The notes under the pieces are model-generated. The model was not told the origin of the DNA and did no database searches. It saw only the letters and a list, made by a program, of their open reading frames with translations. DNA of 64,000 nucleotides from a virus, in the IMG/VR virus record IMGVR_UViG_3300032293_001310, positions 17,404-81,403 of that record; one strand, 5' to 3'. Positions 44,818 to 54,439 of the stretch are shown here, in pieces. The position numbers and the translations under genes are program-made. Each line of letters opens with the position of its first letter. The first letter of the stretch is position 1.

Positions 44818-45579
44818 ATGTTTAAATGGTTACATAATGTTATAAAAAAAAGATACGAGGTATCAATCGTAATTCCTACCTACAAAAATACAAAATTTTT
44901 GGAGGAATGTGTTAGGTCTGTGATCAAGTCTGCTAAAAAATGCAGCAATTTTGAGATATTACTCGGCATAGACAGTTGTAGAGAGACATTAAATTTTGTA
45001 TCCAACAATAGGTTGTTTCTTCATAAAAACATAAAAGTACTATTTTTTTCAAAGAATTTGGGTCCATATATAATAAGAAATACATTAACAACAATGTCGT
45101 CGTATGAAAATATATTATTCTTCGATTCAGACGACGTGATGATGGAAAATACAATAGAAACTTTACTTGAAAAATTTCAAGATAAAGATATTTTAAAATG
45201 TAAGTTTTATAATTTTTATGACGGAAAAGACTATAAAAATATTGAAAACCTTGAAATATCAAGTATGTTTTCTCACGGCGCGTTTTTGATAAATAAAAAT
45301 AAATTTTTGGAAATGAACGGGTTTTTTGGTTGGAAGTTTGGGGCAGACGCGGAGTTCGAAGAGCGATGCATTGGAAACAACCATCCAGTTCTAAGATTAG
45401 AAATTCCATTGTATTATAGAAGATATCATAACCACAATTTAACTAGGAGACCGGACACGGGAATTGGTTCTAAACTGAGAAATAAATATAGTAAAATTAT
45501 TTTGGAACGACGAGAATTTAAAAACTGGACAAACCCGAAAATTATGGATACATTTAATGCTATTCGTATAATACTATGA
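44818..45579 (+). CDS. GT2-family glycosyltransferase
   Basis: 253 residues. VSIVIPTYKNTKFLEECVRS is the classic GT2 (GT-A) opening and ENILFFDSDDVMMENTI supplies the DxD metal-binding motif. SHGAFLINKNKFLEMNGFFG matches the acceptor-side region. It is expected to transfer a sugar from a nucleotide donor. It begins one base after the Thr/Pro-rich gene stops and overlaps the next gene by ATGA, so it is translated with both. Confidence 0.85.
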   Translation: MFKWLHNVIKKRYEVSIVIPTYKNTKFLEECVRSVIKSAKKCSNFEILLGIDSCRETLNFVSNNRLFLHKNIKVLFFSKNLGPYIIRNTLTTMSSYENILFFDSDDVMMENTIETLLEKFQDKDILKCKFYNFYDGKDYKNIENLEISSMFSHGAFLINKNKFLEMNGFFGWKFGADAEFEERCIGNNHPVLRLEIPLYYRRYHNHNLTRRPDTGIGSKLRNKYSKIILERREFKNWTNPKIMDTFNAIRIIL

Positions 45580-46421
45580 ACGAGTGCGATTTAAACGAAG
45601 ATATTCATCAATATCCAATTCGGCCTTCCGAAAATACATTTAATTGCCATGGAAATAGAGAACAACTCTACGAAGCAGAAGTATTGAAAACAGTTGTACC
45701 CGAAATTGTAGTATATACTTGTATATCCGGCGATTATGATGAATTAAGAGAAGTATCACGTCCGGAAAAAGATATAAAATACGTCTGTTTTACAGATCAA
45801 AAAATAGAAAGCAAAACTTGGAAAGTTTGTCCAATACCTAAATTTCTAAATTCACTCGAACCCACAAAGATTGCAAGATGCATAAAAATACTTCCTCACT
45901 TATTTTTATCCGAATATAATATTTCCGTGTGGGTCGATGGAAATATTCAAGTCTTGGGAAATATAAAAGAATTGGTGAATAGCAATTTAAAAAATTATTT
46001 TGCCATACCAAAGCATCCCGACCGGATATGTTTATATCAAGAAGCCGAGACAGTAATTAAATTAAAAAAAGATACGGAATATAATGTAAACAAACAATTA
46101 CAGATATATAGAGATAAAAACTATCCAAAAAACAACGGAATGGTTCAAAGTAATATCATAATCAGAAAACATAATGATTCTCGCTGTATTAAAATTTGCA
46201 ATCTTTGGTGGAATGAAGTGCGACAGTTTTCCAGAAGAGATCAATTGTCATTCAACTATGTAATATGGAAAAAAAATGTCATCATAGATATAATGAATCC
46301 AAATTTGGTAGTGAGCAAACACTTACAGATATGGAAACATATTTCTAAGGGAAATCAAAAGTCTTATTTAAGAAAAGGGTATGGTGATTTAAAAAATTAT
46401 ATAAACGGAACTGAAGTATGA
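45576..46421 (+). CDS. DUF616/TOD1-like glycosyltransferase
   Basis: 281 residues. VVYTCISGDYDELREV, KYVCFTDQKIESKTWKV, then YNISVWVDGNIQVLGNI and RRDQLSFNYVIWKKN follow the layout of the DUF616 (TOD1/MUCI70-like) glycosyltransferases, with VDGN at the place of the DxD site. It is joined to both neighbours by ATGA overlaps. The acceptor is unknown; the operon context points to the Thr/Pro-rich protein or a host/phage glycan. Confidence 0.75.
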   Translation: MNECDLNEDIHQYPIRPSENTFNCHGNREQLYEAEVLKTVVPEIVVYTCISGDYDELREVSRPEKDIKYVCFTDQKIESKTWKVCPIPKFLNSLEPTKIARCIKILPHLFLSEYNISVWVDGNIQVLGNIKELVNSNLKNYFAIPKHPDRICLYQEAETVIKLKKDTEYNVNKQLQIYRDKNYPKNNGMVQSNIIIRKHNDSRCIKICNLWWNEVRQFSRRDQLSFNYVIWKKNVIIDIMNPNLVVSKHLQIWKHISKGNQKSYLRKGYGDLKNYINGTEV

Positions 46422-46981
46422 TATATTATTGCATACCATATAGTATAGAAAAAAATTTGGCAAAAGCGTATAATGAATTTGTTAATTTATTACCATCCGA
46501 CGACGACTATGCCTGTTTTGTTGATGGTGATACTATATTTACAACTTCCGATTATGGGCATACGATAGATAGTGCCGTGAGAGCATATCCGGACATCGGA
46601 TGTTTTACATGTTATACGAACCGAGTTTGCAATAAAGTTCAAGTGGTGGAAGGTATAGACTATGATTCCAATGATATATTTTATCATAGAAACGTGGGAA
46701 ATATCCTCCAAACAATATTTGGTTCTACTTGCGTCGATATAACAATCCCACCGGAAGAAACAAAAACTCCAATGTATATTAGTGGAGTGATGATAATGAT
46801 AAAAAAATCTCTTTGGAAAAAAATTGGTGGATTTAAGGATTTAAATGCAATGTTAGGTGTTGACAACATGCTACATAAAGACATAATTGCGGCAAATGAA
46901 AAAATATACTTGATGAAAGGTGTATACTTATATCACTGGTATAGATGGCCGGATAAAAAAAATATTTCACACTTATTATGA
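46418..46981 (+). CDS. GT-A type glycosyltransferase
   Basis: 187 residues. DDYACFVDGDTIFTTSDYG gives a DGD version of the DxD motif, and MYISGVMIMIKKSLWKKIGGFKD is the acceptor-proximal segment common in GT2-like enzymes (GGF after a basic helix). It is shorter than most GT2 proteins and starts with the nucleotide-binding strand at residue 1. ATGA overlaps on both sides show it is a true member of the operon. Confidence 0.7.
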   Translation: MIYYCIPYSIEKNLAKAYNEFVNLLPSDDDYACFVDGDTIFTTSDYGHTIDSAVRAYPDIGCFTCYTNRVCNKVQVVEGIDYDSNDIFYHRNVGNILQTIFGSTCVDITIPPEETKTPMYISGVMIMIKKSLWKKIGGFKDLNAMLGVDNMLHKDIIAANEKIYLMKGVYLYHWYRWPDKKNISHLL

Positions 46982-47580
46982 AATACTATAAATTTTTAGA
47001 TGTGGGGTGTAAATTGGGCGGATCTTTTTTTTCTATCTCCAAGAAATACAAATATTTACCTAAAGAAGGTATCGGTATTGATACAAATCCGCGACACATT
47101 TCCGAATTTATCAAAAGCGGAAATCACGCTATAGTTGCCAGTGCGGATGATATACCATTCAAAGATAATTCGTTTGAATTGGTTATTTTTAATCATGTAC
47201 TAGAGCATATGCCGGATGAGGAAACTGGGTTAAAGGCGTTGACGGAATGTGTTCGAGTATCTTCAAAGACAGTTTTTATTGGTCTTCCATTCTTTGATGA
47301 AGATGAATATTTGAAGAGTTTAAAATTAAAGACTTTTTATTCCGATTGGTCTGGCCACAAAAATAAAATTCACTTAAAAAAAATTCTAGAGTTTTTAAAA
47401 GATAGCGAAGTGGACGTAGTTATGAGAAAAAAAATTAAAAACAGCTTCGCCGAAGAAATTTTGCCAATAAATGCACCAAAAAATTCAAAAGAATACAATC
47501 ACGATCTGCACGGAATTAAAGACTATATAGAGTTCGATAGAGATATATGGAGAGAATATCAGATTATTATAAAAAAATAA
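46978..47580 (+). CDS. SAM-dependent methyltransferase (class I)
   Basis: 200 residues. KFLDVGCKLGG is SAM motif I, GIGIDTNPRHISEF is motif II, and ADDIPFKDNSFELVIFNHVLEHM is the Methyltransf_11-type segment. Such enzymes in sugar operons often methylate a glycan hydroxyl or carboxyl. It is coupled to the preceding glycosyltransferase by an ATGA overlap. The acceptor cannot be assigned. Confidence 0.8.
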   Translation: MKYYKFLDVGCKLGGSFFSISKKYKYLPKEGIGIDTNPRHISEFIKSGNHAIVASADDIPFKDNSFELVIFNHVLEHMPDEETGLKALTECVRVSSKTVFIGLPFFDEDEYLKSLKLKTFYSDWSGHKNKIHLKKILEFLKDSEVDVVMRKKIKNSFAEEILPINAPKNSKEYNHDLHGIKDYIEFDRDIWREYQIIIKK

Positions 47581-47592
47581 CTCATAAATATA

Positions 47593-48378
47593 ATGGAAAT
47601 AAATACCACGACAAAAGATATCGTTGGCATTGCGATGGCAAAATTAAAAAATGGAGAACCAATGTCGCATCTTCGCTGCGGCGACGGTGAGATTGCCATA
47701 ATGAACCCAAATAAATTTCCGAGCGAGTTTGAAATGTTTTCAAAACGTCATTTAGGATACAAAATAGATCTGGATATTGGTCGTGAAATAAAAAAATTGA
47801 TAGAATTTGGAATAATTAATTCTGATATATTAGGGCTACCCGATTTTAGGCACTCCGAGCACCCCAGCAATAAACTATGGAAGCTTATAGGTGAAGAATA
47901 TACAAGGGTGTTTGATTCGTACAAGATTGTAAAATCGGATAAAAAATATTGTTCTATACACAGTCATTATAATTTGTTAAAGAGTGGAGAGTTGGATGTT
48001 CTTATTAAGAGTGTAGATAAAATAACGCTGATAACGTGTAGAAATATAGAAAATGAATTTAAGCGAAGATTTGAAAATATTAGAACTGTCGAACTAATGC
48101 TAATTCCTCCTCAGCAGAAATATGAAATTGTTTCTAGAAAATCTGATTTTTTTCCAGATGTTCACGACAAAGTGGTTGATAGTATCAGGTCCAGTCCACG
48201 TAATGGGCAATTATGTTTATTCGGTTCTGGATTTTGCGGGAAAGACTTTGGTGCACATTTTAAGATAGCGGGAGGGGTTGCGATAGATGTTGGATCCGTC
48301 TTTGACTTATGGTGCGGGAAATTAACAAGAGGAAAAGGAAAAGGTAAGACGGCGAGAATAGAAGATTATGTTTTATAA
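47593..48378 (+). CDS. GT-D fold glycosyltransferase-like protein (DUF1792 type)
   Basis: 261 residues. MSHLRCGDGEIAIM near the N-terminus, ITLITCRNIENEF in the middle and AGGVAIDVGSVFDLWCGKLTRG at the end match the GT-D fold family (DUF1792-like), in which the DGE replaces the DxD of GT-A enzymes. Known members extend O-linked glycans on serine-rich bacterial adhesins, which fits the nearby Thr/Pro-rich protein. CATAAATA lies just before the ATG. Confidence 0.75.
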   Translation: MEINTTTKDIVGIAMAKLKNGEPMSHLRCGDGEIAIMNPNKFPSEFEMFSKRHLGYKIDLDIGREIKKLIEFGIINSDILGLPDFRHSEHPSNKLWKLIGEEYTRVFDSYKIVKSDKKYCSIHSHYNLLKSGELDVLIKSVDKITLITCRNIENEFKRRFENIRTVELMLIPPQQKYEIVSRKSDFFPDVHDKVVDSIRSSPRNGQLCLFGSGFCGKDFGAHFKIAGGVAIDVGSVFDLWCGKLTRGKGKGKTARIEDYVL

Positions 48379-48393
48379 AATAGTTATGAATAT

Positions 48394-49092
48394 ATGAAAA
48401 ATATTTATTTACCCGATTTGATTATAGGACGTGGTGAGATCGGAACTGCGTTGTTTAATATTTTAAAAAAAATATATAATGTAAAAATTATAGACATTGA
48501 AGCATCAAGTATAGACGAAGTACACATTCTTCATATTTGTTTTCCTTATACAAAAGATTTCATCAAGGAAGTAAAGCGATATAAGAAATTGTACAAACCA
48601 AAGTATGTTGTAATTCATTCCACGGTACCTGTCGGAACATCACAAAAATGCAAAGCACATTACTCCCCAGTTCGTGGAATACACCCACATCTTGAAAAGA
48701 GTCTACAAACATTTATAAAATATCTTGCTCCACATAACACTGAGTTAAAAACATATTTTGAAAAGGTAGGAATCGATATAGAGGAAACCGAAAAAACCCA
48801 AACATTGGAAGCAATGAAGTTATATTGCACGACCGTCTATGCTTTAAATGTTATTGCAGAGAAAGAAATATGGGAATTTTGCAAAAAACACGATCTAGAC
48901 TATAATATCGTATATACAGAATCTAATAAAACATACAACGAAGGATATGCCAAGTTGGGATTTCCTCAATATACTCGCTATATGCTTAAACACGCAGATG
49001 GTAAAATTGGTGGGCATTGTCTTATACCAAACTGCAAATTACTTAAAACGGATATGTCAAAGTTTATTCTTAAACAGAATGATAAACTATAA
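48394..49092 (+). CDS. short nucleotide-sugar dehydrogenase-like protein
   Basis: 232 residues. The N-terminal IIGRGEIGTALFNIL is a Rossmann GxGxxG-type loop. YVVIHSTVPVGTSQK and SPVRGIHPHLEKSLQTF resemble UDP-glucose/GDP-mannose dehydrogenases, and GGHCLIPN carries the Cys of their GGxCxPxD active site. It is about half the length of a full enzyme and lacks the C-terminal UDP-binding domain, so its substrate may differ. In the operon it may supply or modify an activated sugar. Confidence 0.65.
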   Translation: MKNIYLPDLIIGRGEIGTALFNILKKIYNVKIIDIEASSIDEVHILHICFPYTKDFIKEVKRYKKLYKPKYVVIHSTVPVGTSQKCKAHYSPVRGIHPHLEKSLQTFIKYLAPHNTELKTYFEKVGIDIEETEKTQTLEAMKLYCTTVYALNVIAEKEIWEFCKKHDLDYNIVYTESNKTYNEGYAKLGFPQYTRYMLKHADGKIGGHCLIPNCKLLKTDMSKFILKQNDKL

Positions 49093-49107
49093 ATAATATT
49101 TCCTAAA

Positions 49108-50154
49108 ATGAAAGAAAAAAAATTAATAGTTCTTTATCGTACACCCGCAGACTATAGTGTAAGTAGTCCAATTAAATTCTTAATACAAGTTTTTAATAAT
49201 GAATATTATAAAAATTTATTGCTCAATAAATACAATATAAGCGTAATAACTACCGAAGACGTAGAAATTAAAATGAAAATGAGCAATAGGCAATTTGTCG
49301 AATACATTAATAAAAATGATGAATTTGCAAATGCAATTGCGTTTGGAATACATCCGACCGGATACAAAAAAATATTAGAAATATCAAAGTATAAAAATAT
49401 TAAAACTGTCGCGTGGCAGGACGAGTTGCACGTATTTGCTAATTATGCCAAAGAAAAAGATCCAAATACAAAAATCACAGAGTATTCGGAAAAATATACA
49501 TGTTCTATATTGGATACGTTGGATTATATAGTCACCCCCAATCCTATATATTTTAAAAACTTAAATATGACAGAATATATGGATAAGGTGATAGACGTGT
49601 TTTACTTTTTAAATCCAGATTGGTTTACTAGTTTACCGAACAAGCCATACGAATCCAGAAACAATCAAATTATTTTGTCTGGTAGTCTAGCGTCTGGGTA
49701 TAAATCTAGGCGCAGGATGAAACACCTGACAGAAATATCGGAAGAATTTAAACAGTTGATGTTTGTATTAAATCATCCTGGATATAAAACATTAGAACAC
49801 GATATAATTGGAACCAAGTATTATAAAAAATTAAGTGAATTTAAAGCTGCATTTGTTGGAAATCATAAATTTCCATTGAATTTCTGTTTTTCAAAACATA
49901 TAGAGTCTCTGATGTGTGGTTGTTTGGGGTTTTTTGATCCAAACCCGTTGTTGGAGTCTCAGTTGGGACTAAAAGAATATGTTCATTACGTACCCTGTTT
50001 TAAAGATGGCGTCCTTATTGAAGATCCTAATTTTTACATAGAATGGATCAAAAATGGAGAGGAAATTGCCAGAAACGGACAAAAGTTTGTGATGGAGAAC
50101 TTTGGCGAAAAACAGATACAAAAACTCTTTCAGTTTCTTGCCAGTATCAAATAA
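49108..50154 (+). CDS. GT-B type glycosyltransferase-like protein
   Basis: 348 residues. KHIESLMCGCLGFFDPNPLLESQLGL near residue 270 is the C-terminal donor-binding region of GT-B enzymes (E.....G...). The final NGEEIARNGQKFVMENF is the C-terminal helix typical of Glyco_trans_1-type proteins. It is the last gene of the sugar operon; a sigma70-type promoter for the DNA polymerase begins five bases after its stop. Confidence 0.7.
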   Translation: MKEKKLIVLYRTPADYSVSSPIKFLIQVFNNEYYKNLLLNKYNISVITTEDVEIKMKMSNRQFVEYINKNDEFANAIAFGIHPTGYKKILEISKYKNIKTVAWQDELHVFANYAKEKDPNTKITEYSEKYTCSILDTLDYIVTPNPIYFKNLNMTEYMDKVIDVFYFLNPDWFTSLPNKPYESRNNQIILSGSLASGYKSRRRMKHLTEISEEFKQLMFVLNHPGYKTLEHDIIGTKYYKKLSEFKAAFVGNHKFPLNFCFSKHIESLMCGCLGFFDPNPLLESQLGLKEYVHYVPCFKDGVLIEDPNFYIEWIKNGEEIARNGQKFVMENFGEKQIQKLFQFLASIK

Positions 50155-50158
50155 CCTA

Positions 50159-50186
50159 TTGACATATCCATATCCTGTGGTAGTAT
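50159..50186 (+). promoter_or_regulatory. sigma70-type promoter, leaderless geometry, DNA polymerase
   Basis: TTGACA (50159-50164), 16-base spacer, TAGTAT (50181-50186), then six bases to the ATG at 50193. Spacing is identical to that at 7657. The polymerase N-terminus aligns with T4-type polymerases from this ATG, so a leaderless transcript is likely. Confidence 0.75.
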
Positions 50187-50192
50187 ATTGGT

Positions 50193-52709
50193 ATGTATCA
50201 AGCCGTATTCTATGATCGCAAGGCCAACTTTGTGCACGTTTGGGATGACCAAAATGGTTATGCCAGAGTGAAGTATGTGCCATATGCGTATAAAAAGAAG
50301 AAGGGTGGAAAATATAAGTCTATTTATGGTCAAGAACTTGAGCGAGTTGAGAAGTTCAATCCGCGAGATTCTTCACTGCTTGAGTCGGATGTTCCTGTTG
50401 AAACTCGTTTTCTGATAGATGTTTATGGAAGCAGCGACGACGCATCTACCAATCATCGTCTTGCGGTGCTTGACATTGAAGTGGATTCTACTGGCGGATA
50501 TCCTAATGTAGAGAATCCTGTGCAGAAGATTACTGCTATTGCGTTGTGCGATGTAGCAAATAACAAATACTATTGCTTTGTTCTTGATGAAGATGGTGTT
50601 GTAAAAGATGGTGTAATGCACGGTGCAGAAGTAACTGCGTATCTGCATGAACAAGATTTGCTCAAGGCATTCTTGACCAAGTGGAGAGAAGTCAATCCTA
50701 CTATTGCTACTGGATGGAATATTGACGGCTTTGACTTTCCGTATCTTCACGCTCGACTGCTAAAGGTGTTTGATGAAGAAACTGCTGGACAGTTGTCTCC
50801 CATCGGAGTTTGCTATTTCAACAAGTTCAAGAACAAGATGACTATTGCCGGTGTGAATACGCTGGACTATATCTTGCTGTATAAGAAATATAGCCAGAAG
50901 AACTTGCCAAACTATCGTCTGGATACGGTTGCTAAGGAGGAACTTGGTGTTGGTAAGGTTGATTATGATGGTTCTCTTGACAACTTGAAGAAGACAGACA
51001 TCAACAAGTTTATTGAGTATAACTTGCACGATATTGTGCTTGTTCGCAAGATGAATGACAAGTTGCAGTTCATCGACCTTGCCCAGAGCATCTGCCACGT
51101 TTGTCATACGGGTTATGAAGAATTCAGCATTTCCAGCAAGATTCTTGAAGGTGCGTTGCTTACATATCTTCGCCGCAAGAAACTTGTTGCTCCAAACAAG
51201 CCGCAACAGAAAGATGACGAAGACTCAGTTGGAGATGACGACGATGATAGTGAAGAAGGATTTGTTGGTGCGTATGTAAAAGATCCTGTACCTGGTCGTT
51301 ATGATTGGGTATGTTCTGCTGACATCAATTCGCTGTATCCCAGCGTGATTATGAGCATCAACATCTCTCCCGAGACCAAGATGGCAGTAATCAATAACTG
51401 GAGTGCGGAGAAGTTTGCCAAGCAGACAGAAGATGTTGTTGATTTTGCCGACGACAAATATACATACAAGCAACTCAATACGTTCTTTGCGGAAAACAAT
51501 CTGTCTGTAAGTGCCAACGGCGTGGTATATGACCAGAAGAAGATCGGTTGTATTCCAGACATTCTAAAGAAGTGGTTTGCTGAACGTGTAGAATACAAGA
51601 ACAAGATGAAAGAAGCGTCTGATAGTGGAGACAAGGCTGCTACTGCATTCTGGAAGCGTCGTCAGCAAGTGCAGAAGATTCTGCTCAACTCGCTGTATGG
51701 TGTTCTTGGTCTGCCGATTTTCAGGTTCTATGATCTTGATAATGCCTCCGCTGTTACACTTACTGGTCAGGAAATCATCAAGACCAGTGCCAAGTTTGTA
51801 AATGCTCGCTTCAACAAACGCTGCGATACAAAAGACAAGGACTATGTAATCTATATTGATACTGACTCGCTATATCTTGACATCAACTCTCTTGCCAAGC
51901 ACGAGAAGATAATAGATATCAAGCCATATGCCATCAATACCATCAACGAAGTTGCTGACGGCTTGAATGACTTTTACAAGGTAATGATGGTAAAGATGTT
52001 CAATAGCACAGACAATCGCATCAAGATTGCTCCCGACGTTGTTGCTCAAGCCGCATTCTGGATAGTCAAGAAGCGTTATGCAATGCTCAAGGTGTATAAT
52101 ATGGAACTGGGCAAGGACACCAACGACATTGAAATCAAGGGTCTGGACGTTGTGCGTTCAAGTTATCCCAAGAAGTTCAGAGATTTTATGAGTTCGGTTC
52201 TGGAAGACATATTGCGTGGCACAGACAAGAAGCAACTGGATAAGAAGATTCTGGACTTCAAGTCGTCCATGAAGTCGTTCAACCTTGAAGACATTGCCAA
52301 GAATACTTCTGTTCGTTTCATCGCCAATACCGACGCCAAGACAGATTTCAACCCCAAGGACAGAGAACTATTTCACTTCGTTGATGGTTCTACTGCTCAG
52401 TGTAAGGCTGCGCTCGCATATAACGATATGCTAAAGAGATACAATCTTACAGAAACAGAACCCATTATGAGTGGCGGAAAAATCAAATGGGCATATGTAA
52501 AAAGCAATCCATTTGGCTTGGATGGACTTGCGTTCAAGGATGATGGTAAAGACCCCAAGATTGTTATGGACTTTATCAATCAGTATATTGACCGTAACCG
52601 CATCTGGGATGCTGAGTTAGAAAAGAAACTCAAGCACTTCTATGAAGCACTAAACTGGACATTATACAGCGAAGATGAAGAAGCAATCAGCGAGTTCTTT
52701 GCTTTTTGA
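50193..52709 (+). CDS. replicative DNA polymerase, family B (T4 gp43-like)
   Basis: 838 residues. The proofreading exonuclease has LAVLDIEVDS (D94, E96), WNIDGFDFPYL and YNLHDIVLVRKM. The polymerase domain has motif A SADINSLYPSVIMSINIS (near residue 376), motif B KILLNSLYGVLG and motif C YIDTDSLYLDI (DTDS at about 556). All catalytic residues are intact. It is followed by sliding clamp and clamp loader genes, the T4 order of partners reshuffled. A short acidic insertion (EDSVGDDDDDSEEG) separates exonuclease and palm. Confidence 0.95.
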   Translation: MYQAVFYDRKANFVHVWDDQNGYARVKYVPYAYKKKKGGKYKSIYGQELERVEKFNPRDSSLLESDVPVETRFLIDVYGSSDDASTNHRLAVLDIEVDSTGGYPNVENPVQKITAIALCDVANNKYYCFVLDEDGVVKDGVMHGAEVTAYLHEQDLLKAFLTKWREVNPTIATGWNIDGFDFPYLHARLLKVFDEETAGQLSPIGVCYFNKFKNKMTIAGVNTLDYILLYKKYSQKNLPNYRLDTVAKEELGVGKVDYDGSLDNLKKTDINKFIEYNLHDIVLVRKMNDKLQFIDLAQSICHVCHTGYEEFSISSKILEGALLTYLRRKKLVAPNKPQQKDDEDSVGDDDDDSEEGFVGAYVKDPVPGRYDWVCSADINSLYPSVIMSINISPETKMAVINNWSAEKFAKQTEDVVDFADDKYTYKQLNTFFAENNLSVSANGVVYDQKKIGCIPDILKKWFAERVEYKNKMKEASDSGDKAATAFWKRRQQVQKILLNSLYGVLGLPIFRFYDLDNASAVTLTGQEIIKTSAKFVNARFNKRCDTKDKDYVIYIDTDSLYLDINSLAKHEKIIDIKPYAINTINEVADGLNDFYKVMMVKMFNSTDNRIKIAPDVVAQAAFWIVKKRYAMLKVYNMELGKDTNDIEIKGLDVVRSSYPKKFRDFMSSVLEDILRGTDKKQLDKKILDFKSSMKSFNLEDIAKNTSVRFIANTDAKTDFNPKDRELFHFVDGSTAQCKAALAYNDMLKRYNLTETEPIMSGGKIKWAYVKSNPFGLDGLAFKDDGKDPKIVMDFINQYIDRNRIWDAELEKKLKHFYEALNWTLYSEDEEAISEFFAF

Positions 52710-52711
52710 CA

Positions 52712-52740
52712 TTGACAAACCATACATTTTATACATCATA
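52712..52740 (+). promoter_or_regulatory. candidate promoter before sliding clamp
   Basis: TTGACA (52712-52717) with ATCATA (52735-52740) at a 17-base spacing, 14 bases before the ATG. The -10 box is weak. Confidence 0.45.
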
Positions 52741-52754
52741 TAAACACTACTACT

Positions 52755-53483
52755 ATGAATAAATCAGAACTAAACAAGTTCATTGACCTTTACAATCTAA
52801 ACGGAACTATCGAGTCCGTGAAGATTGTATCTGACGGAAGTGTCATCAAGACGAACTTCGTATCCGAGGATCGTACTCTTGCGGGCATTGTTTCCTTTTC
52901 TAATGTCAAGATTGACAACGGCGAGTATGGCATTCACGATACTGCTCAAGTCAAGAAGATGATTGGCGTGCTGGACGAAACTATTGAAATCGCCGTGAAT
53001 AAGATTGATGACCGACCCATCAGTTGGTCTGTGTCTGATGGCTCTACTGACTCCACGGTATTGCTGGCGGACCTGTCCATCATTCCTTCCGCACCCAAGG
53101 TCAAGGAAATCAAGTCATATGACGTTGAGATTCCTATGGATGATATTTTCATTGAGAAGTATATCAAAGCCAAGAATGCTCTACCGGAAGTTGAAACATT
53201 CACTCTTCTTATGAACAAGAAGAACAAGATGGAACTGGTGATCGGATATAGCAATATCAATACCAGCCGAATCAAGTTGGATGTGTCGCCGATTGCTGGT
53301 AAGGATACGTTGGACAAGCCCATCAGTTTCAATGCCAACTATTTCAAGGAGATCATCAGCAAGAGTCGCGGTCTTGGTGGAGTCATCTTCAAGGTCGCCG
53401 CTGCTGGTATTTCCAACATATCATTCAAGAACAAGGACTTTGAAGCGTCCTATTTCCTCATCAAGAAGGAGATTGACAACTAA
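52755..53483 (+). CDS. sliding clamp (T4 gp45-like)
   Basis: 242 residues, the size of T4 gp45 (about 228). The sequence is beta-rich with a repeated two-domain pattern (IVSDGSVIKTNFVSEDRTLAG in the first half and LVIGYSNINTSRIKLDVSP in the second) and lies between the polymerase and the clamp loader ATPase, where a clamp is expected. It would tether polymerase to DNA and, in T4-type phages, activate late transcription. The first residues MNKSELNKF resemble the tag of other proteins but continue as the clamp's own first helix, so I do not count it as tagged. Confidence 0.8.
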   Translation: MNKSELNKFIDLYNLNGTIESVKIVSDGSVIKTNFVSEDRTLAGIVSFSNVKIDNGEYGIHDTAQVKKMIGVLDETIEIAVNKIDDRPISWSVSDGSTDSTVLLADLSIIPSAPKVKEIKSYDVEIPMDDIFIEKYIKAKNALPEVETFTLLMNKKNKMELVIGYSNINTSRIKLDVSPIAGKDTLDKPISFNANYFKEIISKSRGLGGVIFKVAAAGISNISFKNKDFEASYFLIKKEIDN

Positions 53484-53484
53484 A

Positions 53485-54438
53485 ATGAACTTTCTTGAAG
53501 AGACCGAAAATACAAACACCAACATCGAGCATTCACTTTGGTGCGAAAAGTATCGCCCCACAAGTTTATCTGATTATGTTGGCAACGACGTTCTGAAGGA
53601 AAAGGTAAAGCAATATATCAACGAAAATGACATACCACATCTACTCTTATATGGTGGCGCTGGAACTGGCAAAACTACTCTTGCGAAACTTATCACGAAG
53701 AGCATCAAGTGTGATGTACTCTACATCAATGCTTCGGATGATAACGGTATTGATACGATTCGTGTAAAGATCAAGAACTTTGCTTCTACCATTGGCTTCA
53801 ATGGCTTGAAGGTCATTATTCTTGACGAGGCTGACTATTTGACCGCTGCCGGTCAGGCAGGTCTGCGTAATACGATGGAGACATATAGTATGAACACTCG
53901 CTTCATACTTACTTGTAACTATCACGAACGCATCACCGAGCCTATTCAGTCACGTTGTCAATCTTATGCCATTCATCCTCCCACCAAGAAGGATGTTGCC
54001 GCCAATCTTGTAAAGATTCTACAAAAGGAAAATGTCAAGTTTGATAAGGAGAGTGTTGTATTGCTCGTCAATAGTCATTATCCAGACATTCGTGCCATTA
54101 TCAATACCGCACAGCGTGGAGTAATCAATTCTGAACTCAAACTTGCCAAAGAAGATGTATTGCAGGGTGATATCAAGTCCAAACTGATTGATATGCTCAA
54201 GAATACAAACAAGAAACAGGCATTCACAGACATTCGCCAACTTGTAGCAGATAACAGTCTAAAGAATTTCAGCGACCTTTATACAGAGATGTATGAAAAG
54301 GTAGATGTATATGCCAGCAATGTTCAAGGTGAAGTTATTCTTGCTCTTGCAGAAGGTCAATATCAAGAAGCATCTGTGGCAGATAGAGAAATATGCTTTA
54401 TGGCAACTATTTATAAGGTACTAACAATCACCAAATAA
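53485..54438 (+). CDS. clamp loader ATPase (T4 gp44-like)
   Basis: 317 residues from the ATG at 53485, one base after the clamp stop. WCEKYRPTSLSDYVGND is the family opening. Walker A is GGAGTGKTT, Walker B is VIILDEADYLT, and the SRC motif is QSRCQSYAI. It opens and loads the clamp encoded upstream. The small clamp-loader subunit gp62 is not evident; the 57-residue gene that follows is too short to be a normal gp62. Confidence 0.93.
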   Translation: MNFLEETENTNTNIEHSLWCEKYRPTSLSDYVGNDVLKEKVKQYINENDIPHLLLYGGAGTGKTTLAKLITKSIKCDVLYINASDDNGIDTIRVKIKNFASTIGFNGLKVIILDEADYLTAAGQAGLRNTMETYSMNTRFILTCNYHERITEPIQSRCQSYAIHPPTKKDVAANLVKILQKENVKFDKESVVLLVNSHYPDIRAIINTAQRGVINSELKLAKEDVLQGDIKSKLIDMLKNTNKKQAFTDIRQLVADNSLKNFSDLYTEMYEKVDVYASNVQGEVILALAEGQYQEASVADREICFMATIYKVLTITK

Positions 54439-54439
54439 T

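Noticed and set aside
52755-52790. Counting the sliding clamp as one of the tagged proteins because it begins MNKSELNKF
   Set aside because: The similarity stops after seven residues and the following sequence is the clamp's own first helix and strand.
53281-53484. A longer N-terminus for the clamp loader starting inside the clamp gene
   Set aside because: The added 68 residues are Arg/Ser-rich out-of-frame clamp sequence; the ATG at 53485 aligns with the gp44 family start.
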